Source: an uncultured Bacilli bacterium (GTDB lineage Bacteria; Bacillota_I; Bacilli_A; RF39; UBA660). Taken from it: a stretch of 14,465 bases of DNA. The translations under genes and the position numbers were made by a program. This document shows positions 13,710-14,465 of this stretch, piece by piece. Below the pieces are notes generated by a model. It ran no database searches, was not told the origin of the DNA, and saw only the letters and a list, made by a program, of their open reading frames with translations. The stretch is from NCBI GenBank assembly GCA_934087515.1, contig CAKOIY010000017.1, forward strand, positions 1 through 14,465, read 5' to 3'. The stretch's first letter is position 1. The number at the start of each line of letters is the position of its first letter.

Positions 13710-14331
13710 CTAACCAATCATAATCAAACAACTCAATATCTTCTTCCTTAACCCTCTTTTTTCTCCTAACATCACTAGCCTTCCTATAACCTTTTTTAGT
13801 CCATTCATAAAGAATTTTATCGATATACTTAAGATTACCCACTCCATTTAAAACAGCCTCTTTAAGAGCCTCTTTTATAAGTTCCTCACTAATATTAGCA
13901 TTTATCCAACCACCTATTGTCTCATACTCAATCGGAGATAAAGTTCTACCAAGTTCCGTTTCAATAACACTATATATCTCTGTTTCTTTTTCTTCATCTT
14001 CCAAAGAGATAACATAAGACATAAGCTTTTCATATAAACAACTAATATCCAAAAATTCCTTCATCTTGCCAGCACTTTTCTTAACTACTACATTAACATA
14101 TTTCTTAGTAGATAAACTAGATAAAATTTCTAAAATATCATTAACCTCAAAACTAAGGATCTTACTAAAATAAGCAGGATCAAAACCTATTTCGCCATCA
14201 TAAGACATCAATAAACTCAAAAACAATAACTCCTTCTCATTTAATTTTAAATCTTTATAATTCATCAGTAAAATACTTGGTATAACAAGATCATTAGCCT
14301 TTAAAAATTCCAATAATTTCTTACTTTTCAT
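13696..14331 (-). CDS. dnaD: DnaD-family replication initiation protein
   Basis: A 211-residue cytosolic DNA-binding protein that in Bacillus helps load the replicative helicase at origins and during restart. Residues 1-105 form the N-terminal winged-helix domain (oligomerisation). Residues about 118-181 are the DnaD C-terminal domain, beginning EIYSVIETELGRTLSPIEYE and ending in the YIDKILYEW signature (169-177), needed for DNA binding. The basic segment RRKKRVKEED and an acidic tail follow. Its length is close to that of Bacillus DnaD (about 230). GGGGG lies 6 bases before the ATG. Its start is one base after the upstream stop codon and its end overlaps nth, the same dnaD-nth order as in Bacilli. 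Confidence 0.9.
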   Translation of the reverse strand: MKSKKLLEFLKANDLVIPSILLMNYKDLKLNEKELLFLSLLMSYDGEIGFDPAYFSKILSFEVNDILEILSSLSTKKYVNVVVKKSAGKMKEFLDISCLYEKLMSYVISLEDEEKETEIYSVIETELGRTLSPIEYETIGGWINANISEELIKEALKEAVLNGVGNLKYIDKILYEWTKKGYRKASDVRRKKRVKEEDIELFDYDWLDENE

Positions 14332-14332
14332 A

Positions 14333-14465
14333 TTATTCCCCCTTATAATTATTTTTTATATAATCCTTTAACACCTCTTTATCATTCAACAACCTACCAC
14401 TTAATATCTTTAACTCAATATCTTCAAAAATAATCCCAATAAAACTATCCGGAGCCTTTCCAAGA
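14333..14465 (-). CDS. C-terminal end of a probable CCA-adding tRNA nucleotidyltransferase (partial)
   Basis: Only the last 43 residues are in the window; the gene continues beyond 14465. The readable end runs LGKAPDSFIGIIFEDIELKI... and finishes ILSGRLLNDKEVLKDYIKNN before YKGE. It resembles the C terminus of Firmicute CCA-adding enzymes, which end in a helix followed by a 'G-x-L-x-N-x-K-E-x-L-x-x-Y/W-I' pattern. Position supports this: cca lies upstream of dnaD-nth in Bacilli. The TAA stop (14335-14333) is one base from the dnaD ATG, and the dnaD ribosome binding site is inside this gene. The identity rests on a short tail and on context, so it is probable rather than certain. Confidence 0.55.
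   Translation of the reverse strand, partial: LGKAPDSFIGIIFEDIELKILSGRLLNDKEVLKDYIKNNYKGE

Noticed and set aside
1..14465. CRISPR array, prophage or conjugative module
   Set aside because: No regularly spaced direct repeats, phage structural genes, integrase or transfer genes were found.

Overview
The window looks like a chromosomal segment of an AT-rich, low-GC Gram-positive bacterium, probably a Firmicute in the Bacilli or Mollicutes neighbourhood. The evidence is strong A+T bias in every gene, consensus GGAGG-type ribosome binding sites, a DnaD protein, a CBS/DRTGG pyrophosphatase, SH3b-rich secreted wall hydrolase, and probable cca-dnaD-nth linkage. TGA is used as a stop (dnaD, nth and the 11831-13087 gene), so the mycoplasma code 4 does not apply. 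There are no rRNAs, CRISPR arrays or complete insertion sequences, and no gene-free stretch reaches 300 bases.

Layout. 52-942 (+) encodes a PflX/PflA-like radical SAM protein. It converges on a 77-residue transposase-type HTH protein (939-1172, -), which is divergent from a 72-residue XRE protein (1287-1505, +) across a palindrome-rich gap. 1557-3185 (-) is a CBS/DRTGG manganese pyrophosphatase sharing a bidirectional terminator with the XRE gene. A tRNA-Cys with its own promoter and terminator lies at 3353-3427. Next come an HD-domain protein (3499-4533, -) and an unrecognised 212-residue protein (4630-5268, -), then a GNAT acetyltransferase (5455-6015, +) followed by a 58-residue predicted small membrane protein (6042-6218, +).

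Middle and right. 9008 down to 6315 (-) holds a cytidylate-kinase-like P-loop kinase, then a membrane-bound XRE regulator translationally coupled to a membrane-anchored PIG-L-type deacetylase. 9190-13087 (+) is a two-gene surface operon: a secreted SH3b/glucosaminidase-type wall hydrolase and a membrane-anchored protein with cohesin-like and cadherin-like beta-sandwich domains. The right end (-) is a housekeeping operon with partial probable cca, dnaD and nth.

How the genes fit together. The most coherent non-housekeeping theme is the envelope: the hydrolase and its anchored partner on one strand, the membrane regulator and deacetylase on the other. The most unusual single feature is an SH3b-like module, with its terminal strand apparently moved to the front, inserted between the catalytic Glu motif and the YNYYNIGA motif of the hydrolase. 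I see no defence or mobile system. The other items worth testing are the 58-residue membrane protein, the operator-like arrays at 1217-1266 and 9087-9134, and the coupled regulator/deacetylase pair.
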